Origin: Ferruginibacter sp.
GTDB taxonomy: Bacteria > Bacteroidota > Bacteroidia > Chitinophagales > Chitinophagaceae
Direction of reading: 5' to 3'
NCBI GenBank assembly: GCA_025963635.1
Contig: JAOQAK010000049.1
Location: 22,083 to 86,082 of the forward strand
DNA length: 64,000 nucleotides
This document shows positions 8,581 to 18,120 of the stretch, one piece after another. The notes under the pieces were generated by a model. The model made no database searches. It saw only the letters and a list, made by a program, of their open reading frames with translations, and was not told the origin of the DNA. The translations under genes were made by a program, and so were the position numbers. Every line of letters starts with the position of its first letter. The stretch's first letter is position 1.

Positions 8581-9061
8581 CCGCTGTTGTGTCTCTTACC
8601 AACAGCAAATCTTTCCCAATCAGGCGGCCGAACAAATGATCAATTCAATTGCATTCAACTGCAAGTATTCAACCCCGTTGGGGCTGAGGTGCGCCCTAAT
8701 TTAATCCATTGGTTTCACCAACGGCTATACATATTGAAGCCCTTCAGGCTTGGATGAATTCAATCTAACAATTATTGGTCTGAGACGCAACAACCGGAAA
8801 TAGTATTTAAAAGTGTTTGCAATTTTTGCAGGTCGAACAGCCGAAGAAGAATAACGCTGCAATCCTCGTGAGCCGCTGTTGTGTCTCTGACCAACAGCGA
8901 AGGTTCCTACATAAAAGCAAGTCCGATGCGATTGTTGTCGTCGGGAGACGTAACAACGGCTTCCTGAATAGGATTAGTATTTAAAGTGTTGCAATTTATG
9001 CGAGTCGAACACCCATATAATGCTGCAATCCCAGTGAGCCGCTGTTCTCTGATCGACGAGG
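8581..9061 (+). repeat. Right cluster of the hairpin-rich dispersed repeat
   Basis: A full unit starts at 8581 (CCGCTGTTGTGTCTC...ACCAACAGC), a second at about 8873 lacks the middle hairpins, and a fragment starts at 9039. The unit at 8581 keeps the CAACCCCGTTGGGG hairpin, the GGTTTCACC hairpin with ATATTGAAGCCC, and the CAACAATTATTGGTC tail. Unit spacing is about 292 bp. Orientation is the same as in the left cluster, so the operon at 4767-8537 sits between direct copies. Confidence 0.8.
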
Positions 9062-9166
9062 AGCTCTTATGCAGCCTTGATTTTTTTGTTTCTTTTTTAT
9101 CAAGAAAAAAAATAGAGACCCCCAGAAAATTAAAGAACAGCGAACTATCTTTCTAATCCATACAAA

Positions 9167-10834
9167 CTATTTTACAGAAGGATTTTCTCTTAAAAATATT
9201 TTACAATAATTCAAGCCAAGCCAATCATATCTTTTAAATTCATTCATCATTCTTGGAACAAAATCATTCCAGCTCTTTTTCTCCTTCGCGGTCCATAATA
9301 CTTCACTCATTGCACCTAAACGCGGTAAGATCATGTACTCCACTTTAGCAGGATTGGTGATGTATTCTGTCCAGAGATTGGCTTGAGCACCAATGATATA
9401 TTTTGCTTCCTCCGCTGACAATGACGAAGGGATTGGATTATAACTATATACTGTTTCAACCGTCAATAATCCCCCAATGGTCAAAGAATCTTCATTTTTA
9501 GCATTGGCGTGATCGAAGTAACAATGGCTGCCTGGTGTCATAATTACCGTATGTTTTTGCTTAGCAGCTTCGATACCGCCATTTTCACCCCTCCAGCTCA
9601 TTACGGTTGCATTGGGTGCCAGGCCGCCCTCTAATATTTCATCCCACCCAATAATATTCCTGCCTTTGCCGTTCACATACTTTTCCATTTTTTGAATGAA
9701 ATAACTCTGCAATGCATGTTCATCTTTTAAATGGTTGGCTGCAATGGTTTTCTGACATTGGGGACATTGCTTCCAAAATGTTTTAGGGCACTCATCCCCA
9801 CCAATATGGATATACTTTGAAGGAAACAAGGCGATCACTTCATCCAGCACATCCTGCAAAAAATTGAAAGTGGTTTCTTTGCCTGCACAAAAAACATCAT
9901 CAAAAACTCCCCATGTTTCCTGGACGAATTTTATCCTACCTTTTTGTGCTTCATCAACCGTTCTGAGCGAAACCATATTCAATGGAATGCCGGTAACCCT
10001 ATCCGGAAAGCAACTTAAAAAGGGATAAGCAGCGATTGCAGCGCTACCGTGACCAGGTAATTCAATTTCCGGAATAACGGTGATATACCTGTCTGCAGCA
10101 TAGGCCACCACGTCTTTAATTTGCTCCTGCGTATAAAATCCGTCGCTGGCAACATTATCATTTCCTTTGCCCGGATAATGGCCAACAATGGCTCCATTTC
10201 TTTGCGAGCCCACTTGCGTGAGCCCGGGATATTTTTTTATTTCGATCCTCCATCCCTGGTCGTCTGTTAAGTGCCAGTGAAATGTATTGAGTTTATACGA
10301 TGCTAACAGGTCAATGTATTTTTTTACGAAATCCACATCAAAAAAATGCCGGCCCACATCCAAATGCATTCCCCGGTAAGCAAAACGGGCAGAATCGATT
10401 ACGATCATTTGGGGAACAGTTAATGAAGTTGTTTTGCTAAAGGGCAGTAGCTGAATCAAGGATTGAATTCCGTAAAATACACCCTCAGGATCTGCACCGG
10501 TGATTTGAATTTTATTTTTTTCAATGCGCATTTCATACCCCCCTTTTATGGAAGATTTGACCTTGCCCATTTTTAAAACAATGGCATTGCCAGCGCCCGT
10601 TTGATTACCGGTTTTTAATTGAAACCCATACATTTTTTGGAGGTAATCATTGAAAAAGGAGGAAGATCTTTTTAACTCGTCACCGGATGACAATAATTTT
10701 ATTGACGGTGATATCGTGAAGCTTCCGCTCCTTAATTCTGCAAAGGCGGGCTTAGGTACAATTGAAATGGTTTGGGCAGTTGTAATCATTGCCAGTGACA
10801 GGCAACATGCAACAAGAAGCAGTTTTTTTTTCAT
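9167..10834 (-). CDS. Beta-N-acetylhexosaminidase, GH20
   Basis: 555 residues with signal peptide (LLLVACCLSLAMITTAQ). An N-terminal GH20b domain spans about 25-145, followed by the GH20 barrel opening with RGMHLDVGRHFFDVDFVKKY and FHWHLTDDQGWRIEIKKYP. The catalytic pair is Asp347-Glu348 in HIGGDECPK, matching the substrate-assisted mechanism in which the Asp orients the N-acetyl group. GEN and WTEYI motifs near the C-terminus are also typical. It removes terminal GlcNAc/GalNAc from chitin or glycoprotein oligomers in the periplasm or outside the cell. It stands alone on the minus strand. Confidence 0.95.
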   Translation of the reverse strand: MKKKLLLVACCLSLAMITTAQTISIVPKPAFAELRSGSFTISPSIKLLSSGDELKRSSSFFNDYLQKMYGFQLKTGNQTGAGNAIVLKMGKVKSSIKGGYEMRIEKNKIQITGADPEGVFYGIQSLIQLLPFSKTTSLTVPQMIVIDSARFAYRGMHLDVGRHFFDVDFVKKYIDLLASYKLNTFHWHLTDDQGWRIEIKKYPGLTQVGSQRNGAIVGHYPGKGNDNVASDGFYTQEQIKDVVAYAADRYITVIPEIELPGHGSAAIAAYPFLSCFPDRVTGIPLNMVSLRTVDEAQKGRIKFVQETWGVFDDVFCAGKETTFNFLQDVLDEVIALFPSKYIHIGGDECPKTFWKQCPQCQKTIAANHLKDEHALQSYFIQKMEKYVNGKGRNIIGWDEILEGGLAPNATVMSWRGENGGIEAAKQKHTVIMTPGSHCYFDHANAKNEDSLTIGGLLTVETVYSYNPIPSSLSAEEAKYIIGAQANLWTEYITNPAKVEYMILPRLGAMSEVLWTAKEKKSWNDFVPRMMNEFKRYDWLGLNYCKIFLRENPSVK

Positions 10835-11061
10835 CTTTTTTGGTTTAAAATTAAATATCTCTCAAAAGGCCGAATAAGTTTACGAAATAAAAGAAGCTAT
10901 GAATTTCAGAAAAAATATTGAAACGAATCTAGTCAATTAAATAATCTGGAACATTCTGCTGTACAAATTAACTGCAATCCAAAATCCACAACACAAGCAA
11001 CTGCGGTGCAGCTACGCATCGAACTTTAAAAGAACAACAGTCGGGAAAAAGTATACTCCGC

Positions 11062-11451
11062 TTACAAAACGGGCTTTCTTACAAACATACCGCTATAATA
11101 CTTCCTGTACGCATATCCCAAAAGCAGGTTAGGTACAATCAGTAAAACACCCATCAACCAACCAGAAGGAACTAAAATAGTGTGATACAGGAATACATTT
11201 AAACTTATGGGAAACAGAACAACTGCAAAAAAGGGTGCGTATCGGTTAACCAACAGTGAGATGCCACCCACGATCTGGATTGACTTAAGCATTGGATAAA
11301 AATATCCTACGCCCATGAGGCCAGCTTTAAAAGCCGCTACCCTGCCTGTATGATTTGGTTGATAAGGAATAAAATGCAGGAAATAATCCAGGCCAAAAAC
11401 CAGGTAAATAAATCCAAGCAGGATCCGGGATATGATGGTTGCCTTTTTCAT
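11062..11451 (-). CDS. DoxX-like small integral membrane protein
   Basis: 129 residues from Met at 11451 (MKKATIISRILLGF), with four hydrophobic segments and a FGLDYFLHFIP motif after the first helix. Layout and size fit DoxX/DoxD-like membrane proteins, whose biochemical role is often unknown (some act in redox or quinone-linked processes). It ends about 35 bp after the histidine kinase stop region in the same orientation and may be co-transcribed with the kinase. Confidence 0.75.
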   Translation of the reverse strand: MKKATIISRILLGFIYLVFGLDYFLHFIPYQPNHTGRVAAFKAGLMGVGYFYPMLKSIQIVGGISLLVNRYAPFFAVVLFPISLNVFLYHTILVPSGWLMGVLLIVPNLLLGYAYRKYYSGMFVRKPVL

Positions 11452-11486
11452 TGTGTTGTACAATTCTGCATAATATTCTTCAAACT

Positions 11487-13838
11487 TTATTTCGATACCA
11501 ATTGAATAATAAACTCACTACCTACACCTTCCTTTGTCTCCACTTTTAATATGCCTCCATGTGCTTTTACAATATCATAGCTCAGGCTTAAACCCAGGCC
11601 CGTGCCCTGGCCCGTTGGCTTGGTGGTAAAGAATGGCTGGAATATTTTATCCAATACTTTTGATGGGATGCCGTTACCATTATCAGCTACTTTTATTTCA
11701 ACCTTGTCATTTATTTTTTTTGTACTTAGGGAAACGGTGGGTTCGTAATTTTCAAGGCCGGATTTCTTTTTTTCATCCACCACGTAAAAAGCATTTGTAA
11801 CCAGGTTGAGGATCACCCTTCCGATATCCTGCGGAACGATATTGATATTGCCAATCGTTTCATCAAAATCAGTTTTCATCGTGATATTGAAGGATTTATC
11901 CTTTGCCCTTAATCCATGATATGCTAAACGGAAATATTCATCCGCCAAGGCGTTGATATTGGTGGGTTCTTTTTGCCCGTTGCTGATACGGCTGTGCTGC
12001 AACATCCCCTTTACGATTGAGTCAGCACGTTTACCATGGAAATTTATTTTTTCTTCATTGCCGGTAACATCTGTTGCGATTGCTTTTACTTCCTCATAAT
12101 CTCCCTTTTCAATTGCTTCATTCATTTCGGTTAGTAACTCCTTGTTTATCTCAGAAAAATTGTTGACGAAGTTCAAAGGGTTCTGAATTTCATGGGCAAT
12201 GCCGGCCGTGAGTTCTCCCAGCGAAGCCATCTTTTCTGATTGAATCAATTGTTTTTGCGTGTTCCTTAAATCCCGCAGCGTCGTTTCTATTTCCTGCTTT
12301 TGAGATTGCAACACGATATTGGCCTTTTGTTTTTGCCGGTTGTTGCGGTATAAAATAAAGGCCAGCACCCCAAAACCGGTGATGACACTGAGCAGCCCGT
12401 ACAATTTTATCTTTGTTTGGTATTGCCGCTTTGCTTCCCTGCTTTGTTGTTCCAATTGCTGGCGGCGGCTTGCTTCGTTAAAACCAAGTGTTTGAAACTG
12501 TCTTATCCTGTCTGTATTATACAAACTGTCTTTTAAAGTCACTGAAAGCAGCAGGTATTTATACGCACTGTCCATCTGGTGATTGTCTTTGTATAGTTCT
12601 GCCAGCAGCGGGCTTATTTGAGCCACATAGGTATTGGAATTTTCGCCCCACGACTGAACATTGGATGTATAGTTTTGCAATAAATACATCGCCTGTTTTG
12701 CGTATTGTAAAGCAGAGTCGATGCGGCCTTGCTTTTTGAATAGCCTGGCCATTCCCTCTAAAGTACTTGCTGCCACCTGGGGATTGTAGATTAACGCTGC
12801 ATTTGATAACGCCTGCCTGTAGTGATAAAAGGCAGTCTTGCTGTCGCCTTTTTTTGCATAAATATTACCTAGCAACATCCCGAAGTATGCAGTGTCTCCA
12901 TGGGTACTATTTTTTAAAGTATAAGATGAATTAACATAATATAAAGCAGAATCGGTGAGGTTTAGTTTATAGTAGGCATTGGCAATAATAAACTTTGTCC
13001 ATGATTGGAAGGACTGAAATCTTTCATCATGTACGTTCAGTGTTTTCAGTATGGAGTCCATCATTTTACCATACCGCAATACATTCTCATGTTCATTCAT
13101 AGAGTTATAATCTTCTGTAATACTTCTCAGGGCATTCACCATAATAAATTTGTCCTTTTCTTTTTCGGCCAGGTTCAGGTTCCCGAGCCTGATCTCCAGT
13201 GCTTTCGGGTAGTTGCCTAAGGAATGAAACAGTGAGGCGGTTATTTCCTGGAGGCCGATGAACAAACTTGCCTGCCCTTCACGGGTGAAAGATTTATATT
13301 CCCCGGCTTGAATGATCCTTTGCTGCAGTCGCAAGGCCTCATTTGCATAAAACAGGGCAGAGTCAACGTTATAATGTTCTGCCCAAAATGCGTAGTTAAC
13401 AGCGATGCCAGCCAATATATTTACCCGGCTGGTATCTTCCCTTTGCTGCAGCAGTGCAAGCTTTTTATCACTGAGTAGCTGATCTCTCCAGGCTACTACA
13501 CTATCCCTGAAAACAGTATCCTTTGCTATATTGATGATACGATCGGGAACCTCATCACCATTATACTGTTTCTCTACAGTAAACCAGCTGCCACGGTGAA
13601 ACTTATAGCGTATTATTCCTTTAGGCAAATTCAACACAATTGATTTTTCTCCACTGCCGGACGGTAGCAACAAATATTTTTTATTAGCGGTAGAATCCCA
13701 GTTGCTGAAGGTTCCGGTGATAAAAACGCTGTCATGTTTGATGGCCGTCTTTTCTTTTAAAACAAATCTCACCCTTAGCTGGGCATCGGCTGTGGTTAAC
13801 AATAAAACGAAAGAAAACAGGGAGGAAAAATACTTCAT
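11487..13838 (-). CDS. Exported-sensor TPR histidine kinase with N-terminal starch-binding-like domain
   Basis: 783 residues from the start at 13838, chosen because it opens directly into a signal peptide ([20 protein letters not shown]); an upstream in-frame start would add 34 unlikely residues. Residues 20-105 resemble a glycogen-binding/CBM48-type beta sandwich ([29 protein letters not shown]). TPR-like repeats follow to about 460, then one membrane helix (479-497), a coiled coil, a HisKA domain with phospho-acceptor His549 in [12 protein letters not shown], and a HATPase_c domain ([26 protein letters not shown]). It would sense an extracytoplasmic signal and phosphorylate an unidentified regulator; none is adjacent. 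Confidence 0.9.
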   Translation of the reverse strand: MKYFSSLFSFVLLLTTADAQLRVRFVLKEKTAIKHDSVFITGTFSNWDSTANKKYLLLPSGSGEKSIVLNLPKGIIRYKFHRGSWFTVEKQYNGDEVPDRIINIAKDTVFRDSVVAWRDQLLSDKKLALLQQREDTSRVNILAGIAVNYAFWAEHYNVDSALFYANEALRLQQRIIQAGEYKSFTREGQASLFIGLQEITASLFHSLGNYPKALEIRLGNLNLAEKEKDKFIMVNALRSITEDYNSMNEHENVLRYGKMMDSILKTLNVHDERFQSFQSWTKFIIANAYYKLNLTDSALYYVNSSYTLKNSTHGDTAYFGMLLGNIYAKKGDSKTAFYHYRQALSNAALIYNPQVAASTLEGMARLFKKQGRIDSALQYAKQAMYLLQNYTSNVQSWGENSNTYVAQISPLLAELYKDNHQMDSAYKYLLLSVTLKDSLYNTDRIRQFQTLGFNEASRRQQLEQQSREAKRQYQTKIKLYGLLSVITGFGVLAFILYRNNRQKQKANIVLQSQKQEIETTLRDLRNTQKQLIQSEKMASLGELTAGIAHEIQNPLNFVNNFSEINKELLTEMNEAIEKGDYEEVKAIATDVTGNEEKINFHGKRADSIVKGMLQHSRISNGQKEPTNINALADEYFRLAYHGLRAKDKSFNITMKTDFDETIGNINIVPQDIGRVILNLVTNAFYVVDEKKKSGLENYEPTVSLSTKKINDKVEIKVADNGNGIPSKVLDKIFQPFFTTKPTGQGTGLGLSLSYDIVKAHGGILKVETKEGVGSEFIIQLVSK

Positions 13839-14059
13839 ATTACAGTCGTTTGTAGTATAAGATAACGAACATCTGTCATTCGTGACAGAATTGTATAAAG
13901 TCTTCAGGACGTGTTCATTTCCAGAATGATTATAGTACATGTCAATAATAAGATTTCAATCAAAACCTCTCAAAGAATGATGAGCAATGGCCGGTAATGC
14001 GCCTTTTAAATGTACAATTTTGTAGGGTGACAGACACTTGCGTCAAAACGAAATACCTT

Positions 14060-15100
14060 TCAATCCATCCGTATTACCGTAACGCCAATATTGCGAAAGC
14101 TGTTCAAATCGGTCAGCTCCCTGCAACCTTCTTCCAGTGTAATGATCTTCCCCAGCAATTTTTCAGGATGTATTTTCCCGGAGCTGATCCATTCCAGCAT
14201 GGCAGGATATTGGTGTGCCTGCATACCATGACTTCCGATCAGCTGGAGTTCTTTGGCAATCACTTCGCCCATGGGTACCGGAGGATTGGCTTCAGTGCCG
14301 GCCATCAGCCCCAGTTGGATATGTTTGCCCTGTTTGCGCAGGCAACGGATGGAATTGGTGCAGGTTTCCCGGCTCCCCAATGCATCCACGGAAACAGTTG
14401 CGCCACCTTTTGTTATATCTATAATGCCTTCGGAAACGGCTACTGTATCCCGCGCATTAATGGTAAAAGCGGCGCCAATGGATTTTGCAAATGCGAGTTT
14501 GGTTTCGTCAATGTCGATGGCAATCGGAACGGCTCCCATAGCGGCGGCAATCATGATGGCAGATAAACCCACCCCGCCGCAACCATGGATGGCTATGAAA
14601 TCACCCGCCTTCAAAGCTCCCTGTGTTATTACTCCCCGCCAAGCCGTTATAAAACGGCAACCGAGTACAGCTGCTGTTACAAAATCCATCGCATCCGGTA
14701 AGCGCACCAGGTTTTCAGCTGCGTAAGGAATGCGAACAAATTTGGCAAATGAACCCCAACCCGTAAAGCCGGGCTGGTAATAATTATCACAGATCTGTTG
14801 TTGCCCGTTAGTGCATTGAACACAAGTGCCGCAGCCAATACAGAAAGGCACCGTAACCCGGTCATCTTTTTTCCATTGGCGTATTTCGCTGCCGGTGGCT
14901 ACGATGGTGCCGGCCAGCTCGTGCCCGGGTACATGCGGTAAATGAATATCGCAATCATGCCCCTGCCAGCCATGCCAGTCGCTGCGGCAAAGTCCCGTTG
15001 CTTTCACCTGGATGATCACTTCATTGGCCGCAGGAGTGGGATCGGGCAATCGGGCGATGGTAACAGGCCCTTTAAAGTATTCGTAATAAGCCGCCTTCAT
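14060..15100 (-). CDS. Zinc-dependent alcohol dehydrogenase (MDR superfamily)
   Basis: 346 residues, full length for the family. Catalytic zinc ligands are Cys38 with His60-Glu61 in PGHELAG; structural zinc cysteines are C90, C93, C96 and C104. The Rossmann motif GCGGVGLSA lies near 169-177. It oxidises an alcohol or reduces an aldehyde with NAD(P); the substrate cannot be told. It is divergent from the metallo-beta-lactamase gene, and the two share a 349-bp spacer. Confidence 0.93.
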   Translation of the reverse strand: MKAAYYEYFKGPVTIARLPDPTPAANEVIIQVKATGLCRSDWHGWQGHDCDIHLPHVPGHELAGTIVATGSEIRQWKKDDRVTVPFCIGCGTCVQCTNGQQQICDNYYQPGFTGWGSFAKFVRIPYAAENLVRLPDAMDFVTAAVLGCRFITAWRGVITQGALKAGDFIAIHGCGGVGLSAIMIAAAMGAVPIAIDIDETKLAFAKSIGAAFTINARDTVAVSEGIIDITKGGATVSVDALGSRETCTNSIRCLRKQGKHIQLGLMAGTEANPPVPMGEVIAKELQLIGSHGMQAHQYPAMLEWISSGKIHPEKLLGKIITLEEGCRELTDLNSFRNIGVTVIRMD

Positions 15101-15449
15101 GAAGAATTTTTTTTTAAATGTAGATTATTTAGCTGATGCAAACACATTTGGCAACCTTCCCGGGTTCAAACGACCAAATATTAAAGCGCCTAGAGCTTTT
15201 GTATCTTTTTCCTAATTTTGTTTGAAATGTTCAGTGATGATAAAAAGCAAACTTGAAAACATCATTTACCTGGACAATTCCTCACCAGGGGTGGTGAATC
15301 GCAGGTTTACCTCGATATTGACAACACAAACCATCTCCAACAAAGCAAAATGAGATACGAAACCCTTTTCCCGGGGAATTAACATTGGTACCAAACTGAA
15401 TAATAAAAACAAATAAATTCGAAAATCCACTTTACCTAATCCTCCCTGT
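15101..15449. other. Divergent intergenic region between alcohol dehydrogenase and metallo-beta-lactamase genes
   Basis: 349 bp between divergent genes, so it should hold both promoters. A 38-codon frame at 15239 on the plus strand has no recognisable product and I do not call it. No strong hairpin or operator is seen. Confidence 0.4.
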
Positions 15450-16340
15450 ATGTTCAATTGTCCACTACAAAACATATTACTTGCCGCTACGCTATTACTA
15501 ACAGCACCAACGGTAATAGCCCAAAAAATACAGGAGCCAAAACCAATGAGTGCAGAATGGTCGATGCCCTATCAGCCATTCCGCATTGCGGGCAACCTCT
15601 ATTATGTAGGTACTTACGACCTTGCCTGTTATCTCATCACAACACCGGCGGGAAATATACTGATCAACACGGGACTTGCGGCTTCCGCAGCACAAATTAA
15701 AAAGAACATCCAGACCCTGGGCTTTCGATTTGCTGACATTAAAATATTGTTAACCACGCAGGCACACTATGATCATATGGGCGCCATGGCTGCCATCAAA
15801 ACAAAAACCCGTGCACAGCTGATGGTGGATAAAAAAGAAGCGGCAGTATTGAAAGATGGCGGCAGCTCAGATTACGCGTTGGGTGGCAAGGGCAGCAGTT
15901 ATGCGCCGGTAAAACCCGACCGTTTATTAAGTGATGGTGACACCATCCGCCTGGGCGGTATGCAACTGGTTATGTTGCATCATCCCGGTCATACCAGGGG
16001 CTCCTGCAGTTTTTTATTTACAGTAAAAGACGACCAGCAATCCTACAGGGTACTGATCGCCAACCTGCCCACCATCGTTACTGAAAAACCATTTTCAGCT
16101 ATAACAGATTATCCGGAAATAGCCGCTGATTATGCTTATACATTCAAGACAATGCAAAATATCCCGTTTGATATATGGCTTGCATCGCATGCCAGCCAGT
16201 TTAAGATGCATGATAAGCATGCACCCGGCGATGCTTACAACCCGGCCGTTTTTAATGACCAACAAGGTTATAGGAACGCCATAAGCTCCCTGCAAAAGCA
16301 ATATGATGAGAAGATGAAGCAGCAACCTGCCACACAGTAA
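15450..16340 (+). CDS. Subclass B3 metallo-beta-lactamase, Gln-116 (GOB-like) type
   Basis: 296 residues with signal peptide ending at VIAQ. The zinc-binding motif reads QAHYDHMG (Gln104, His106, Asp108, His109) instead of HxHxDH, so the first zinc ligand (BBL position 116) is Gln, as in the GOB enzymes of Elizabethkingia. The remaining ligands are His181 in HHPGHTRGSC and His247 in LASHASQ. WSMPYQPFRIAGNLYYVGT and NTGLAASA are also typical of B3 enzymes. It would hydrolyse beta-lactams in the periplasm; spectrum and zinc content are not deducible. It is not surrounded by mobile-element genes, so an intrinsic chromosomal enzyme is likely. Confidence 0.88.
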   Translation: MFNCPLQNILLAATLLLTAPTVIAQKIQEPKPMSAEWSMPYQPFRIAGNLYYVGTYDLACYLITTPAGNILINTGLAASAAQIKKNIQTLGFRFADIKILLTTQAHYDHMGAMAAIKTKTRAQLMVDKKEAAVLKDGGSSDYALGGKGSSYAPVKPDRLLSDGDTIRLGGMQLVMLHHPGHTRGSCSFLFTVKDDQQSYRVLIANLPTIVTEKPFSAITDYPEIAADYAYTFKTMQNIPFDIWLASHASQFKMHDKHAPGDAYNPAVFNDQQGYRNAISSLQKQYDEKMKQQPATQ

Positions 16341-16540
16341 CGATGCCACATCAATAGCAAACATTTCCCGCAAACGATGTCAATATTAATCAGCAGGCCC
16401 GTAACGCACTGGATGAACCGTTTGTTTTGTAAATTTAACAGTTGATAGTTTGCATGTTTAAAAGCCAGGGTTAATGCGGTAATTTTTCACAAAAGATTTT
16501 TTAACCGGCAATTCTCAAAATCTTTTTAAATAATTGCATT

Positions 16541-17206
16541 ATGAAAAATATTGTAAGAATACTGGACATCCAAGCCGTTACCCATGATGTGAAATGCTTC
16601 CGGATGGAAAAACCTGCCGGGTATCAATTTGTACCGGGGCAAGCAACCGATGTATCCATCAATCAACCGGGTTGGGAAGCAGAAAAAAGGCCATTTACCT
16701 TTACTGCATTGAATACAGCGCCGTATTTAGAATTCACGATTAAAGGATACCCGGATCATCACGGGGTAACGGAACAACTGCACTTGTTGCGTCCGGGAGA
16801 TGAAATTATTATTGAAGATGCATGGGGAGCCATCGAATACAAGCGCCCTGGTTATTTTATTGCCGGCGGTGCAGGCATCACGCCTTTTATTGCGATCCTG
16901 AGAACACTTCACCATGACAATCGACTGGCTGGCAACACACTGCTCTTTTCGAATAAAACTTCTGCTGATATTATTTATGAATCGGAACTAAAAACAATGC
17001 TGGGCGAACAAGCCATCTATTTACTCACCAAAGAAAATAAGCCTGGTTACCAAAACGGTTACCTGGATGAAAATTTTCTCCGGGAACACATCACTCAGTT
17101 TAATCAACACTTTTATGTATGCGGGCCCGACAAAATGGTGCAGGACATTGCCGCAACTTTGGAAAAGCTAGGTGCCAATGTAGATGCAGTCATTTTTGAA
17201 AAATAA
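16541..17206 (+). CDS. FAD/NAD(P)-binding oxidoreductase of the ferredoxin reductase family
   Basis: 221 residues. FAD-binding beta barrel with RPFTF (the RxYS/T flavin motif) near 52-56, nucleotide-binding GGAGITPF near 108-115 and the C-terminal CGPDKMV motif. There is no 2Fe-2S domain, so it would act as a stand-alone flavodoxin/ferredoxin reductase-like protein passing electrons between NAD(P)H and an unknown partner. It follows the metallo-beta-lactamase gene by 200 bp, probably with its own promoter. Confidence 0.88.
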   Translation: MKNIVRILDIQAVTHDVKCFRMEKPAGYQFVPGQATDVSINQPGWEAEKRPFTFTALNTAPYLEFTIKGYPDHHGVTEQLHLLRPGDEIIIEDAWGAIEYKRPGYFIAGGAGITPFIAILRTLHHDNRLAGNTLLFSNKTSADIIYESELKTMLGEQAIYLLTKENKPGYQNGYLDENFLREHITQFNQHFYVCGPDKMVQDIAATLEKLGANVDAVIFEK

Positions 17207-17347
17207 ATCTATCCCCGGTTGAATAATTGAGGAGATGAAAAGAACCTGCGATTGTATCAACTCTTTTGTATTTTTACCAGCGTCATCCGGTGCTTCAATC
17301 AGCCTCCCAATTTCATTTATTAAAGCATCTTCATCTAAAGAACAATC

Positions 17348-17878
17348 ATGAAAATAATTCATTTTTTAACAACGCTTTGCCTTTTATTAGGCTCCTTCCA
17401 TTTTACCCAGGCACAAACCTCTGTAAATGATATGTTGAAAGAATGGGAAAGAGCCAAAGCCTATACCAAAGAATACCTTGACACGATGCCTGAGGCCGGC
17501 TATGCCCTCAAGCCAACTCCCGAAATGCGTTCATTTGCAGAACAAATGCTGCATCTAACGGATGCGAACTATGGCTTCTCTTCCGCCGCCACCGGAGAAA
17601 AAAGCCCGGTCGGTTTGGGTGAGTCTGAAAAGACAGCCGACAAATCAAAAGCAAACACTACCAAACTGGTGATGGCGGGTTACGATTTTGTAATCAGCAG
17701 CCTTAAGAAAATGACGCCAGCACAGTTGAATGAGAATGTGAAGCTATTTGGCAGATTTGACATGACCAAAGGTATGGCCTTTGCCAAATGTTTTGAACAT
17801 CAAACGCATCACCGTGGGCAAACCACTGTTTATATTCGTTTGGCAGGTGCAAAACCACCTCAGGAGAAATTGTTTTAA
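17348..17878 (+). CDS. DinB-like four-helix protein with a signal peptide
   Basis: 176 residues. The N-terminus (LTTLCLLLGSFHFTQAQ) is a clear signal peptide. The mature part fits the DinB/YfiT four-helix fold, with a His in MLHLTD near 69 and the C-terminal HQTHHRGQT cluster that normally builds the metal site. DinB proteins are often thiol- or damage-related transferases; an exported form is common in Bacteroidota but of unknown role. A bidirectional terminator follows at 17955. Confidence 0.85.
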   Translation: MKIIHFLTTLCLLLGSFHFTQAQTSVNDMLKEWERAKAYTKEYLDTMPEAGYALKPTPEMRSFAEQMLHLTDANYGFSSAATGEKSPVGLGESEKTADKSKANTTKLVMAGYDFVISSLKKMTPAQLNENVKLFGRFDMTKGMAFAKCFEHQTHHRGQTTVYIRLAGAKPPQEKLF

Positions 17879-17954
17879 AGGATGATGGTTTGGCGTTATT
17901 TCTTTATTAGTCTTTCCCATCAATAACCATATTTGAAACTCCGCCAGAAATGAA

Positions 17955-17987
17955 AAACCCACACCAGTTCTAATTTGGTGTGGGTTT
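17955..17987. terminator. Bidirectional intrinsic terminator
   Basis: Near-perfect stem AAACCCACACCA/TGGTGTGGGTTT with a short loop, T-rich on the plus side and A-rich on the other, between the DinB-like gene (plus) and tRNA-Arg (minus). Confidence 0.8.
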
Positions 17988-18021
17988 AGTTTTTTGTAAA
18001 TCCCGTTAGGTTTGCGCTTTG

Positions 18022-18093
18022 TGGCCTCGCCAGGAATCGAACCTGGATCTGGGGCTTCGGAGGCCCTTATACTATCCATTGTACTACGAGGCC
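18022..18093 (-). tRNA. tRNA-Arg (anticodon CCG)
   Basis: The minus strand reads a complete cloverleaf: acceptor GGCCTCG/CGAGGCC, anticodon loop CTCCGAA (anticodon CCG), T arm CCAGG-TTCGATT-CCTGG and discriminator A. No CCA is encoded. It reads the CGG Arg codon. Confidence 0.95.
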
Positions 18094-18120
18094 TTGCATT
18101 CTATCTTCGCCTAAATCCAT

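Noticed and set aside
3895..9061. Composite transposon around the CHAT-like operon
   Set aside because: The flanking repeats contain no transposase frame and no insertion-sequence ends; only a repeat-bracketed cassette can be supported.
13997..14726. Long plus-strand reading frames over the alcohol dehydrogenase gene
   Set aside because: The minus strand encodes a full zinc alcohol dehydrogenase with all metal ligands; the opposite frames are shadows.
15239..15355. 38-codon plus-strand small gene before the metallo-beta-lactamase
   Set aside because: No ribosome site, signal or similarity; the region is more likely promoter sequence.
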